Under the pieces are notes generated by a model. That model was not told the DNA's origin. It worked only from the letters and a program-made list of their open reading frames with translations, and made no database searches. A program made the position numbers and the translations under genes. 64,000 bases of DNA, taken from contig NZ_CP029008.1 in assembly GCF_024585165.1 (NCBI RefSeq), positions 5,351,501 to 5,415,500 on the forward strand, given 5' to 3'. The DNA is from Bradyrhizobium sp. WBOS07 (lineage in GTDB: Bacteria; Pseudomonadota; Alphaproteobacteria; Rhizobiales; Xanthobacteraceae). Below are positions 1 through 8,474 of the stretch, in pieces; the first letter of the stretch is position 1, and every line of letters starts with the position of its first letter.

Positions 1-1
1 T

Positions 2-994
2 GTCGGCGCCGGCGAGTTCGTCTCGCTGCTCGGTCCCTCCGGCTCGGGCAAGACCACGCTGCTTGGAATTCTGGGCGGCTTCATCCTGCCGTCGGCGGGC
101 ACGATCCTGTTCGGCGGCCGCGACGTCACCTACATGCCGCCGCACAAGCGCGACATCGGCGTCGTGTTCCAGAACTACGCGCTGTTCCCGCATATGAGCG
201 TCGGCGAGAACGTCGCCTTCCCCTTGCGCGCCCGCCGCCTGCCGAAGGCGTCCTGGCCCGACAAGGTCCGCGCGGCGCTCGGCATGGTCGGGCTCGCCGG
301 CTATGAGGACCGCGGCATCGCGCAGCTCTCCGGCGGCCAGCGCCAGCGCGTGGCGCTGGCGCGCGCCATGATCTTCGAGCCGCGGCTGATCCTGATGGAC
401 GAGCCGCTGTCGGCGCTCGACAAGCAGCTGCGCGAATCCATGCAGATCGAGCTGCGCGCGCTGCACCGGCGCATCCAGGCCACCATCATCTATGTCACCC
501 ATGACCAGCGCGAAGCTCTGACCATGAGCGACCGCGTCGCGGTCATGAAGGACGGCCGGCTGATCCAGATCGACGTGCCCGAGCGCCTGCACGATCATCC
601 CGCCGATTCCTTCGTCGCGAGCTTCATCGGCGAAGCGACCATGCTCCCGGTTCGCCGCGTCGATGCCTCCAGTGTCGCGCTCGGCGATGCGCTGCTGCGC
701 AGCGCCCGCGTCATTCCCGATGGCGATGCGCTGATGCTAGCCGTGCACAGCGAAAAGCTCCTGATCGACGACGGCGCGCAGGATTCCGCCTGCAACCGGC
801 TGACCGGCACGGTCACCGACATCGTCTATCAGGGCGAGAGCCTGCGCATCTTTCTGGCGCTCGAAAACGGCGTTGCGCTCAGCCTGCGCCAGCCGAGCTA
901 TCACCAGGCCTATAGCCGCATTCCGCCGCTTGGCGGCCGCCTCACCGTCACCCTTCACCCCGAGGACACCATCGTCGTGCCGAGAGTGGACTGA
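2..994 (+). CDS. ABC transporter ATP-binding protein, PotA-type (5' end outside window)
   Basis: This is the ATPase that should energise the polyamine/opine-type importer encoded downstream. Only the C-terminal 330 residues are visible because the reading frame is already open at base 2. It shows the Walker A motif GPSGSGKTT at about residues 12-20 of the visible part, the ABC signature LSGGQRQRV and Walker B LILMDEPLSALD. The C-terminal third, after the switch histidine in YVTHDQREA, looks like the TOBE/regulatory domain of PotA/FbpC-like ATPases. It is the first visible gene of a co-directional operon with a HAD protein, an FAD oxidase, a binding protein and two permeases. The family call is firm; the substrate is inferred from neighbours only. 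Confidence 0.93.
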   Translation, partial: VGAGEFVSLLGPSGSGKTTLLGILGGFILPSAGTILFGGRDVTYMPPHKRDIGVVFQNYALFPHMSVGENVAFPLRARRLPKASWPDKVRAALGMVGLAGYEDRGIAQLSGGQRQRVALARAMIFEPRLILMDEPLSALDKQLRESMQIELRALHRRIQATIIYVTHDQREALTMSDRVAVMKDGRLIQIDVPERLHDHPADSFVASFIGEATMLPVRRVDASSVALGDALLRSARVIPDGDALMLAVHSEKLLIDDGAQDSACNRLTGTVTDIVYQGESLRIFLALENGVALSLRQPSYHQAYSRIPPLGGRLTVTLHPEDTIVVPRVD

Positions 995-1043
995 AATGGG
1001 TGGACTGACCTCAAGCCTTGTACAACCGAAAGAAGAAACTGAC

Positions 1044-1760
1044 ATGTCGACCCAAGCCGCGTTCAGCAATTTCAAGGTTCTCACCTTCGACGTCGTCGGC
1101 ACCTTGATCGATTTCGAGGCCGGCGTGCTCTCCGCGGTGCGCAGGATCTCGGGCAAGACGCCGGCCGAGCTCAGCGACGACCAGATCTTCGAGCCCTACA
1201 AGCGCGGCCGCGACAAGCATTATGGGCGCTCCAGCGAGGCGATGTTCCACGTCTATCGTCATCTCGCCACCGAGCTCGGACTGCCCGCCGACGATGCGGC
1301 CTGCGACATGTTCCAGCTTGCCGTGCTGCGCTGGGGTCCGTTCGCGGATTCGGTCGAGGCGCTGAAGCGCTTGCGGACGAAATTCCGGCTGGTGGCGATG
1401 ACCAACGCGGACCGCGTCGCGCTGTCCTGCTATGCCCACGCGCTCGGCGATCCCTTCGACGACACCGTGTGTGCCGACGACACCGGCGTTGCAAAACCCA
1501 ACCCTGAGTTCTTCGCCTACAACAGGGGGCGCCAGTCCGCGTTCGGCTACAAGCAGTCCGACATCCTGCATGTCGCGCAGAGCCAGTACCACGACATCGG
1601 GATCGCGCGGAAGCTCGGCTACAAGGTGTGCTGGATCGAGCGTCGCCAGGGCATCGCCGGCTTCGGCGGCACGCCGGCGGTGGAGATGCTGACCAAGCCG
1701 GACTTCCATTTCCCGACGTTGAAGGCGCTCGCCGACGCCGCCGTTGGGCCTGCGGCGTAA
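1044..1760 (+). CDS. HAD-superfamily hydrolase, 2-haloacid dehalogenase-like
   Basis: A 238-residue HAD hydrolase. The nucleophile motif is FDVVGTLID near residues 12-20. The usual second aspartate of DxD is valine, as in the L-2-haloacid dehalogenase branch rather than the phosphatase branch. Motif II is AMTNAD and motif III lies around GVAKPNPEFF. An upstream in-frame extension exists, but the ATG at 1044 puts the HAD fold at the N-terminus. The gene begins 49 nt after the ABC ATPase and is followed within 16 nt by the FAD oxidase, so it is almost certainly co-transcribed with the transporter. Its substrate is unknown; possible jobs are dehalogenation or removal of a toxic side product of the imported compound. 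Confidence 0.85.
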   Translation: MSTQAAFSNFKVLTFDVVGTLIDFEAGVLSAVRRISGKTPAELSDDQIFEPYKRGRDKHYGRSSEAMFHVYRHLATELGLPADDAACDMFQLAVLRWGPFADSVEALKRLRTKFRLVAMTNADRVALSCYAHALGDPFDDTVCADDTGVAKPNPEFFAYNRGRQSAFGYKQSDILHVAQSQYHDIGIARKLGYKVCWIERRQGIAGFGGTPAVEMLTKPDFHFPTLKALADAAVGPAA

Positions 1761-1776
1761 CATCGTGAGCGCGGGC

Positions 1777-3084
1777 ATGACACGGGACTGGAGCGCGCTG
1801 CCGTCGGCCAACTCGCTGTGGGAAGCCACGGCGGCGCCGGCGCGCGATTTTCCCGTGCTGTCGGGCGAGCAGCAGGCCGATGTGGTGATCGTCGGTGCGG
1901 GCTACACGGGGCTCTCGGCGGCGCACCACATGGCCAAGAGCGGCCTCGCGCCAATCGTGCTTGAGGCCAACCGCCCCGGCTGGGGCGCAAGCGGCCGCAA
2001 TGGCGGGGTCATCACCGCAAAGTTCCGCCTGTCGTTTCGCGAGATCGACGCTGCGCATGGCCGCGCCATGGCGAAGCGGATGTACGAGATCGCGCATGAA
2101 TCGACCGACATGGTCGAGGAGCTGGTGTCGGAGTACGGCATCACCAGGGCGAACCTGACGCGCACCGGCCAGGTCAAGGCCGCGCATAACGAGACGACGC
2201 TCCGGGCCGCGATCGACGAAGCCAACTGGATGACGCGCGAGATGGGCTCTGCCGAGGTCCGCATCCTCGACAAGAACGGGGTGCGCGAGGAGACCGGCTC
2301 GGACATCTTCGTCGGCGGCGTGCTCAATCCCGGCTCCGGCGGTATCCATCCGCTGAACTACCTGCGCGGCCTCGCCGACGGCGTCGCGCGCCGCGGCGTC
2401 TCGGTGTTCCAGGAGTCGCCCGTCGTGAGGCTGCGGCGTGAGAAGGACGGCATCGTCGCCGAGACGCCGCAAGGCGTCGTGCGCGCAAGACAGGCGATCA
2501 TCGCCACCAACAGCTATTCCGACCTCACCGGCGCCACCGCGCATCTGCAGCGCACGCTGGTCCCGTTCCGCAGCGCCATGGTCGCGACCGCGCAGCTGCC
2601 GCGCAATCTTGCGGGAAAGCTGATGCCGTCGGGACGCACCTATACCGAGACCAAGCGCATGATGCGCTGGTTCCGCATGGTCGATCAACGCGTGATTTTC
2701 GGCGGCCGCGGCGCCTTCGGCAAGCAGGATTCGCAAGCCGCGTTCGACGCACTTCGCAAGGCGATGGTCGACATCTTCCCCGATCTCGCCGACGTCCCCC
2801 TCGACTACCAATGGTCGGGCCTGGTCGCGATGACGCTGGACTCGGTGCCTCATATCGGCTGGCTCGACGATCGCACGCTGGTCTCGCTCGGCTACAACGG
2901 CGCCGGCGTTGCGATGTCGAGCCTGATGGGCCGCTATCTCGCCGCTTTCGTGCGCGGCGAAAGCCCCGATGTCGGCCTGCTCGACGTCCGGCGGATGAAG
3001 ACGATTCCGCTCTACCCGCTGCGCGAACCCGCGGTGCGCATGGTCGCCCGCTGGTACCAGTTTCTCGATGCGATCGGTCGGTGA
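1777..3084 (+). CDS. FAD-dependent amine/amino-acid oxidoreductase (DAO family, PuuB-like)
   Basis: A flavoenzyme of 435 residues with the dinucleotide-binding motif VVIVGAGYTGLSAA close to the N-terminus and the second FAD contact region GWGASGRNGG, typical of gamma-glutamylputrescine oxidase and glycine/D-amino-acid oxidases. Near the C-terminus WSGLVAMTLDSVPHIG and GYNGAGVAMSS match the usual FAD-closing region of the DAO fold. I chose ATG 1777; GTG 1765 and TTG 1744 (overlapping the HAD gene) are alternatives. Its place in a PotABCD-like operon suggests oxidation of an imported amine or amino acid. The family is clear; the substrate is inference. Confidence 0.88.
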   Translation: MTRDWSALPSANSLWEATAAPARDFPVLSGEQQADVVIVGAGYTGLSAAHHMAKSGLAPIVLEANRPGWGASGRNGGVITAKFRLSFREIDAAHGRAMAKRMYEIAHESTDMVEELVSEYGITRANLTRTGQVKAAHNETTLRAAIDEANWMTREMGSAEVRILDKNGVREETGSDIFVGGVLNPGSGGIHPLNYLRGLADGVARRGVSVFQESPVVRLRREKDGIVAETPQGVVRARQAIIATNSYSDLTGATAHLQRTLVPFRSAMVATAQLPRNLAGKLMPSGRTYTETKRMMRWFRMVDQRVIFGGRGAFGKQDSQAAFDALRKAMVDIFPDLADVPLDYQWSGLVAMTLDSVPHIGWLDDRTLVSLGYNGAGVAMSSLMGRYLAAFVRGESPDVGLLDVRRMKTIPLYPLREPAVRMVARWYQFLDAIGR

Positions 3085-3106
3085 GATCTCTTTGGAGGAG
3101 GCGAGG

Positions 3107-4153
3107 ATGACGATGAAGCAGAGTTTTGGACTGAGCTGCGCGCTGCTGAGCGCAATTGGATTGAGCACGGCCGCCGGTGCGGCCGAGCAGATTACCTTCG
3201 TCTCGCAGGGCGGGGCCTATCAGCAGGCGCAGACGGTGGCGATCCTCGATCCCTCCGCCAAGAAGCTCGGCATCACCATCAACCAGGATTCGATTCCCGA
3301 CGCCTGGCCGGCGATCAAGACGCAGGTCGGCAGCGGCAAGCCGATCTGGGACGTGGTCGACACCCCCACCGGCAACTGCCTGCGCGGCGGCGAGCAGGGG
3401 CTGATCGAGAAGCTGGACTTCTCGAAGATTCCGAACGGCGCGGCGATGCCGGAGGCCTATCGCAGTCCGTATTCGGTGTCTTACGAGTTCTATTCCAGCG
3501 TGCTGGCCTACAGCCAGAAGACATTTCCGAAGGACACGCCGAACAGCTGGGCCGATTTCTGGGACGTGAAGAAGTTTCCCGGCCGTCGCGCGCTGCGCAA
3601 CCATCCGTTCGCGACGCTCGAGGCGGCGCTGATGGCCGACGGCGTCGCGCCCGACAAGCTCTATCCGCTCGACGTCGACCGGGCCTTCAAGAAGCTGGAG
3701 GAGATCAAGCCGCACATCACGGTGTGGTGGACCTCGGGGGCGCAATCGGCCCAGCTGCTCAACGACGGCGAGGTCGACATGGAGATGGCCTGGAACGGCC
3801 GTGTCAGCGCGGTCGCCAAGGAAGGCGCCAAGGTCGCCTTCACCTACAACCAGGGCGTCCTGCAGAGCACCTCGCTCTGCATCCTCAAGGGCGCGCCCAA
3901 TCTTGCCACCGCGGTGAAATTCCTCAACGAGGCCGTCGATCCCGTGCACCAGGCCAATCTGCCGCTTCATATCGATTACGGCCCGGGCAATCCCAAGGCG
4001 TTCGAGGCCGGCGTGATCAAGCCCGATCGCGCCGCGCAATTGCCGAGCGAGCCGGCCAATGCGGCCAAGCAGGCGCTGATGTCCTATGCCTGGTGGTCCT
4101 CGCCCGCCGGCGAAGCCGCCGAGAAGCGCTGGGCGTCGTTCATGCAGAAGTGA
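3107..4153 (+). CDS. Periplasmic polyamine-type ABC substrate-binding protein
   Basis: A 348-residue extracytoplasmic binding protein of the PotD/PotF class. It has a cleavable signal peptide (positive start, hydrophobic core to about residue 23, AxA-like site before AEQITF) followed by the FVSQGGAYQQA strand common to this family. Start ATG 3107 is preferred over the upstream in-frame start because a strong GGAGGAG ribosome site ends 6 nt before it. It lies between the FAD oxidase and two permeases. Putrescine, spermidine, opines or related amines are all possible ligands; nothing in the sequence alone decides between them. Confidence 0.92.
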   Translation: MTMKQSFGLSCALLSAIGLSTAAGAAEQITFVSQGGAYQQAQTVAILDPSAKKLGITINQDSIPDAWPAIKTQVGSGKPIWDVVDTPTGNCLRGGEQGLIEKLDFSKIPNGAAMPEAYRSPYSVSYEFYSSVLAYSQKTFPKDTPNSWADFWDVKKFPGRRALRNHPFATLEAALMADGVAPDKLYPLDVDRAFKKLEEIKPHITVWWTSGAQSAQLLNDGEVDMEMAWNGRVSAVAKEGAKVAFTYNQGVLQSTSLCILKGAPNLATAVKFLNEAVDPVHQANLPLHIDYGPGNPKAFEAGVIKPDRAAQLPSEPANAAKQALMSYAWWSSPAGEAAEKRWASFMQK

Positions 4154-4165
4154 GGCGAGGCAACG

Positions 4166-5035
4166 TTGACGACATCAGTCTCAGATCCATCGCAGAAGCA
4201 TCAGCGCCGCGAGCACGGCCTGATGCTGGCGCTGGTGTCGCCGGCGTTGCTCGTGATCCTGGCTCTGATCGTGCTGCCGGTCGGCTGGCTCGCCTGGCAG
4301 TCGATCTACCATGACGGCTTCACGCTGGAGAATTATCGCCGCGTCTTCACCGAGGACATCTACTGGCGCAGCTTTGCGCTGACCTTCGAGATCAGCCTCG
4401 CGGTCACGCTGATTGCGCTGCTGCTCGGCTATCCCGTCGCCTATCTCGCTAACGCGCTGCCGAAGGGCTGGAGCATCCTCATTCTGTCGCTGGTCGTGCT
4501 GCCGTTCTGGACCAGCGTGCTGGTGCGCGCCTATGCCTGGCTGGTGCTGCTTCAGCGCAGCGGCGTGATCAACCAGTTCCTGCGCCATCTCGAATGGATC
4601 TCCGAGCCGCTCGCGCTGGTCCACAACACTTTCGGCACGGTCGTCGCGACGGTGCACATCCTGCTGCCCTTCATGGTGCTGCCGCTCTATGCGACCATGC
4701 AAAAGATCCCGAGCGAGCTGATGCAGGCCGGCGCCAGCCTGGGCGCGAGCCCGTCGCTGACCTTCGTCCGCGTCTTCCTGCCGCTGTCGCTGCCGGGCGT
4801 GCTCGCGGGCTGCACCATGGTGTTCGTGCTCTGCCTCGGCTTCTACATCACGCCGGAATTGCTGGGCGGCGGCCGCACCGTGATGGTGTCGATGCTGGTG
4901 AGCCGCAATGTCGAGCTCTACAACCAGTTCGGTGCCGCCAGCGCTGTTGCGGTGGTGCTGCTCCTCAGCGTGCTCGCGATCTTCGTTCTCGTCAGCCGCT
5001 TCATCTCGCTCGATCGCGTGTTGGGGCAGAAATGA
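4166..5035 (+). CDS. ABC transporter permease, PotB-type
   Basis: A 289-residue inner-membrane permease with about six hydrophobic segments. The cytoplasmic EAA loop is visible as SELMQAGASLGASP followed by FVRVFLPLSLPG, the part that docks on the ATPase. The start is a TTG at 4166 preceded by a GAGGCGAGG ribosome site. The stop overlaps the next permease start in an ATGA junction, implying translational coupling. It pairs with the second permease to form the transmembrane pore of the operon's importer. Confidence 0.93.
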   Translation: MTTSVSDPSQKHQRREHGLMLALVSPALLVILALIVLPVGWLAWQSIYHDGFTLENYRRVFTEDIYWRSFALTFEISLAVTLIALLLGYPVAYLANALPKGWSILILSLVVLPFWTSVLVRAYAWLVLLQRSGVINQFLRHLEWISEPLALVHNTFGTVVATVHILLPFMVLPLYATMQKIPSELMQAGASLGASPSLTFVRVFLPLSLPGVLAGCTMVFVLCLGFYITPELLGGGRTVMVSMLVSRNVELYNQFGAASAVAVVLLLSVLAIFVLVSRFISLDRVLGQK

Positions 5036-5814
5036 ACCGTCTCTCGCCCGCACGCATCGTCCTCTACGTGTTCAGCACGCTGGTGCTGGTCTATCTGATC
5101 CTCCCCGTCCTGATCATCGTGCCGATCTCGTTCTCCAGCGCGCGCTTTTTGACCTTTCCGCCGCCGTCGTTCTCGCTGCGCTGGTACCAGCAATATTTCG
5201 CCAGCTCCGCCTGGATGCAGGCGACGCAGGTGACGCTGACGGTCGCGGCCCTGACCGTCCTGATTGCGACGCCGTTTGGCGTCGCCGCCGCCTACGCCAT
5301 CAGCCAATCGAAACTGCGCATCATGCGCGTGATCCACATGGCGCTGCTGCTGCCGCTGGTGGTGCCGATCATCATCACCGCGGTCGGAATCTTCTTCGTC
5401 TATGCCAAAGTCGGCCTGGTCGCGACCATGCTCGGCCTCGTTCTGGCGAATGTGATGCTGGGATTGCCTTACGTCGTCATCTCGGTGCTGGCAGGTTTGC
5501 AGAGCTTCGATCCGGCGCAGGAGATGGTGGCGCGCAGCCTCGGCATGAACCGCCTCCGCAGCTTCTTTGCGGTGACGCTGCCGCAGATCAAGTCCAGCGT
5601 GGTTGCAGGCGGCATCTTCGCCTTCATCTCGGCGATGGACGAGACCATCGTCGCGCTGTTCATCTCGGGCGGCCAGTATCAGCCGCTGACCAAGCGCATG
5701 TTCACCGCGCTGCGCGACGAGATCGACCCGACCATCGCCGCGATCTCGACGCTGATGACGGCGGCCTCGTTCATGCTGGTGCTGCTGGCGAGCGCGCGCA
5801 AGAAGGACGGGTGA
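5032..5814 (+). CDS. ABC transporter permease, PotC-type
   Basis: Second membrane subunit of the importer, 260 residues, with an N-terminal membrane helix (VLYVFSTLVLVYLILPVLI) and an EAA loop at QEMVARSLGMNRLRSFFAVTLPQ. It begins within the stop codon of the preceding permease (ATGA overlap), which fixes the start at 5032. It is the last gene of the operon; the next gene is on the opposite strand 61 nt away. The DETIVALFISGG segment before the last helices is typical of PotC relatives. Confidence 0.93.
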   Translation: MNRLSPARIVLYVFSTLVLVYLILPVLIIVPISFSSARFLTFPPPSFSLRWYQQYFASSAWMQATQVTLTVAALTVLIATPFGVAAAYAISQSKLRIMRVIHMALLLPLVVPIIITAVGIFFVYAKVGLVATMLGLVLANVMLGLPYVVISVLAGLQSFDPAQEMVARSLGMNRLRSFFAVTLPQIKSSVVAGGIFAFISAMDETIVALFISGGQYQPLTKRMFTALRDEIDPTIAAISTLMTAASFMLVLLASARKKDG

Positions 5815-5875
5815 GGGGCGGCGTTGCCCTGGCGGCGCGCCGGACGCGGCTGCACGAGGTGTCGCGAGCCCTTGT

Positions 5876-6568
5876 TCACGATCCGATCGCGAAATCCGCG
5901 GCGGTCTCGGCATGAATGGCCGTGGTGTCGAACGTCTCGACCGGCGTGTCATCGGGGCCGACCAGCATCGTGATCTCGGTGCAGCCGAGGATGATGCATT
6001 CCGCGCCTGCGGCGACGAGCGCGGCCATCACGTCCTGATAACGACGACGCGAAGCATCGGCGACGATTCCGAGGCACAGCTCGTCGTAGATGATGCGGTT
6101 GACGTCGGCGCGCGCCTCGGGGGGAGGAACCAGCACGTCGAGATCGTGCGCGCGCAGCCGGTCGATGTAGAAGTCCTCCTCCATCGTGAACCTGGTGCCG
6201 AGCAGCCCGACCCGCCGGTAACCTTTCGCCCGAATCCGCTGCGCCGTGGCATCGCCAAGATGGATGAACGGGATGGTCACGCCGGAGACGATCTCGGGGG
6301 CCAGCTTGTGCATCGTGTTGGTGCACAACACGATCGCCCGCGCGCCTGCGCTTTCGAGGCGCCGCGCGACCTCGGCCAGGCTGGCGGCCGCCTCGCTCCA
6401 GCGGCCCGCATACTGCATCTGCTTGATCTCTTCGAAATCGTAGGAATACAGCAGCAGCGGGGCGGAATGCAGCTTGCCCATGCGATCGCGGACGCGCTCG
6501 TTGATCAGCTTGTAATAGAGCGCCGTGCTCTCCCAGCTCATGCCGCCGATCAGGCCGATGGTCTGCAT
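5876..6568 (-). CDS. Aspartate/glutamate racemase family protein
   Basis: A 230-residue protein of the Asp/Glu racemase superfamily. It starts with IGLIGGMSWEST, the signature of the aspartate racemase branch, and has the two catalytic cysteines at C82 (LCTNTMH) and C196 (LGCTEIT). The open frame extends 39 codons upstream, but the conserved N-terminus begins at the ATG at 6568. It is divergent from the TPP-enzyme cluster. Cofactor-independent racemisation of an acidic amino acid is the family expectation; related members isomerise or decarboxylate other diacids, so the substrate remains open. Confidence 0.9.
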   Translation of the reverse strand: MQTIGLIGGMSWESTALYYKLINERVRDRMGKLHSAPLLLYSYDFEEIKQMQYAGRWSEAAASLAEVARRLESAGARAIVLCTNTMHKLAPEIVSGVTIPFIHLGDATAQRIRAKGYRRVGLLGTRFTMEEDFYIDRLRAHDLDVLVPPPEARADVNRIIYDELCLGIVADASRRRYQDVMAALVAAGAECIILGCTEITMLVGPDDTPVETFDTTAIHAETAADFAIGS

Positions 6569-6808
6569 TCCCGTGTCCTCGACGATGTGTTCGGCCGGAT
6601 CGTAACCGAAGACGTCGAAGCTCGGTAGCCGTTGCTTGATGGCAGGGCCTGCATGGCCGAAGGTCGTAAACGAGCCGTCGTGCAAACGGCACGGATCGGC
6701 ATGACGCCTGTGCAGGCGACCAGGGCCTTTCGACCTTGCGCGCGCTCTCGGCCTGTCTTACGCAGTTGCCGAATAATGGCGCATTGCCAGAGCCTTGAGG
6801 GAGCCGTC
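6569..6808. promoter_or_regulatory. Divergent control region with candidate operator palindromes
   Basis: A 240-bp intergenic stretch between the racemase gene (leftward) and the TPP-enzyme cluster (rightward). Two short inverted repeats stand out: CGCCTG-TG-CAGGCG at 6705-6718 (perfect, 6-bp arms) and GCCGT-N7-ACGGC at 6674-6690. They could be operators for a shared regulator. No confident -35/-10 pair is visible. Function is inference. Confidence 0.3.
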
Positions 6809-8470
6809 ATGACCATCCGCAACACCCGCACCGGCGGGCAGATCCTGATCGATCAGCTCGTCGCGCAAGGCGTCGAGCGCGTCACCTGCGTGCCGGGTGA
6901 GAGCTATCTGGCGGCGCTCGATGCGCTGCATGACAGCCCGATCGACGTCGTGATCTGCCGGGCCGAGGGCGGCGCGGCCATGATGGCGGAAGCCTATGGC
7001 AAGCTCACGGGTCGGCCCGGAATCTGCTTCGTCACCCGCGGCCCCGGCGCCACCAATGCCAGTCACGGCGTGCACATTGCGATGCAGGATTCGACACCGA
7101 TGATCCTGTTCGTCGGCCAGGTCGACACCGGCATGCGCGAGCGCGAGGCGTTTCAGGAGCTCGACTACAAGGCGGTATTCGGCTCCATGGCGAAATGGGC
7201 GGTCGAGATCGATCGTCCCGACCGCATTCCGGAGCTGGTGGCGCGCGCCTTCCGCGTCGCCATGCAGGGCCGTCCCGGTCCCGTCGTGATCGCGCTGCCG
7301 GAGAACATGCTGACCGAGACCGCGGCCGTCGCCGATGCCTTGCGCATCGAGCCGGCGGTGAGCTGGCCCGCGCCGGCCGATCTCGAAAAGCTCGGCGCCA
7401 TGCTCGCGGGTGCCAAGGCACCGTTGGTGATCCTCGGCGGCTCGCGCTGGACCAATGAAGCGACCAAGAGCATTGCGCGCTTTGCCGAGCGCTTCGACCT
7501 GCCGGTCGCGACCTCGTTCCGCCGGGCCTCACTGATCGATGCCGATCATTCGCATTATGCCGGCGATCTCGGCATCGGCCCGAGCCCGGGCCTGAAGGCG
7601 CGTGTCGATAACGCCGACGTCGTCCTGCTGATCGGCGGCCGCATGTCGGAAATGCCGTCCTCGTCCTACACGCTATTCGACATTCCATCGCCGAAGCAGA
7701 AACTGGTCCATGTGCATCCGGGCTCCGAAGAGCTCGGCCGCGTCTATCAGCCGGCGCTCGCGATCCAGGCAACGCCTGCCGCCTTCGCGGCCGCCGTCGA
7801 GACGCTGAAGCCCTCGGGCGCAGTGGCCTGGAAGGGCGAGGCCGCCAAGGCCCATGCCGACTACCTTGCCTGGACCGACAAGGCGCGCGAGCTGCCGGGC
7901 ACGTTCCAGTACGGCCAGGTCATGACCTGGCTGCGCGACCGGCTGCCGAAGGACGCCATCGTCTGCAACGGCGCCGGCAACTACGCCGGCTGGATCCATC
8001 GCCATCACCGCTTCCACAGCTTTGCCGCGCAGCTGGCACCGACCTCGGGCTCGATGGGCTATGGGGTGCCGGCGGGCGTGCTCGCCAAGCGGCAATATCC
8101 GGATCGAATCGTCGTCGCCTTTGCCGGTGACGGCTGCTTCCTGATGAACGGCCAGGAGTTCGCGACCGCCGTGCAATATGACGCAGCCCTGATCGTCGTC
8201 GTCGTCGACAATTCGCAATACGGCACCATCCGCATGCATCAGGAGCGCGATTATCCCGGCCGCGTCGTCGGCACCCAGCTCAAGAACCCTGACTTCGCGA
8301 TGTATGCGAAGGCGTTCGGCGGCCATGGCGAACGGGTCGAGCGCACCGAGGAATTCGCGCCGGCGTTCGAGCGTGCGCTCGCCTCCGGCAAGCCGTCGAT
8401 CCTCCACTGCATCATCGATCCCCGCGCGATCTCGGTCGGCAAGGATTTCACGCCCGCGGTAAAGGCTTAA
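6809..8470 (+). CDS. Thiamine-pyrophosphate-dependent enzyme, acetolactate synthase-like
   Basis: A 553-residue member of the acetolactate synthase/benzoylformate decarboxylase family. The cofactor-activating glutamate is E53 in RAEGGAAMMAEAYG. The TPP/Mg-binding motif is GDGCFLMNGQEF, ending at the asparagine of VVVDNSQYGT. N-terminal Pyr, central FAD/NAD-like and C-terminal PP domains are in the usual order. ATG 6809 follows TTGAGGGAG; a longer in-frame extension is rejected because similarity begins here. It is first in a run with a DadA-like flavoenzyme, a racemase and an SDR, arguing for 2-oxoacid chemistry in a catabolic route rather than branched-chain amino-acid synthesis. No regulatory small subunit lies nearby. 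Confidence 0.88.
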   Translation: MTIRNTRTGGQILIDQLVAQGVERVTCVPGESYLAALDALHDSPIDVVICRAEGGAAMMAEAYGKLTGRPGICFVTRGPGATNASHGVHIAMQDSTPMILFVGQVDTGMREREAFQELDYKAVFGSMAKWAVEIDRPDRIPELVARAFRVAMQGRPGPVVIALPENMLTETAAVADALRIEPAVSWPAPADLEKLGAMLAGAKAPLVILGGSRWTNEATKSIARFAERFDLPVATSFRRASLIDADHSHYAGDLGIGPSPGLKARVDNADVVLLIGGRMSEMPSSSYTLFDIPSPKQKLVHVHPGSEELGRVYQPALAIQATPAAFAAAVETLKPSGAVAWKGEAAKAHADYLAWTDKARELPGTFQYGQVMTWLRDRLPKDAIVCNGAGNYAGWIHRHHRFHSFAAQLAPTSGSMGYGVPAGVLAKRQYPDRIVVAFAGDGCFLMNGQEFATAVQYDAALIVVVVDNSQYGTIRMHQERDYPGRVVGTQLKNPDFAMYAKAFGGHGERVERTEEFAPAFERALASGKPSILHCIIDPRAISVGKDFTPAVKA

Positions 8471-8474
8471 AGCG

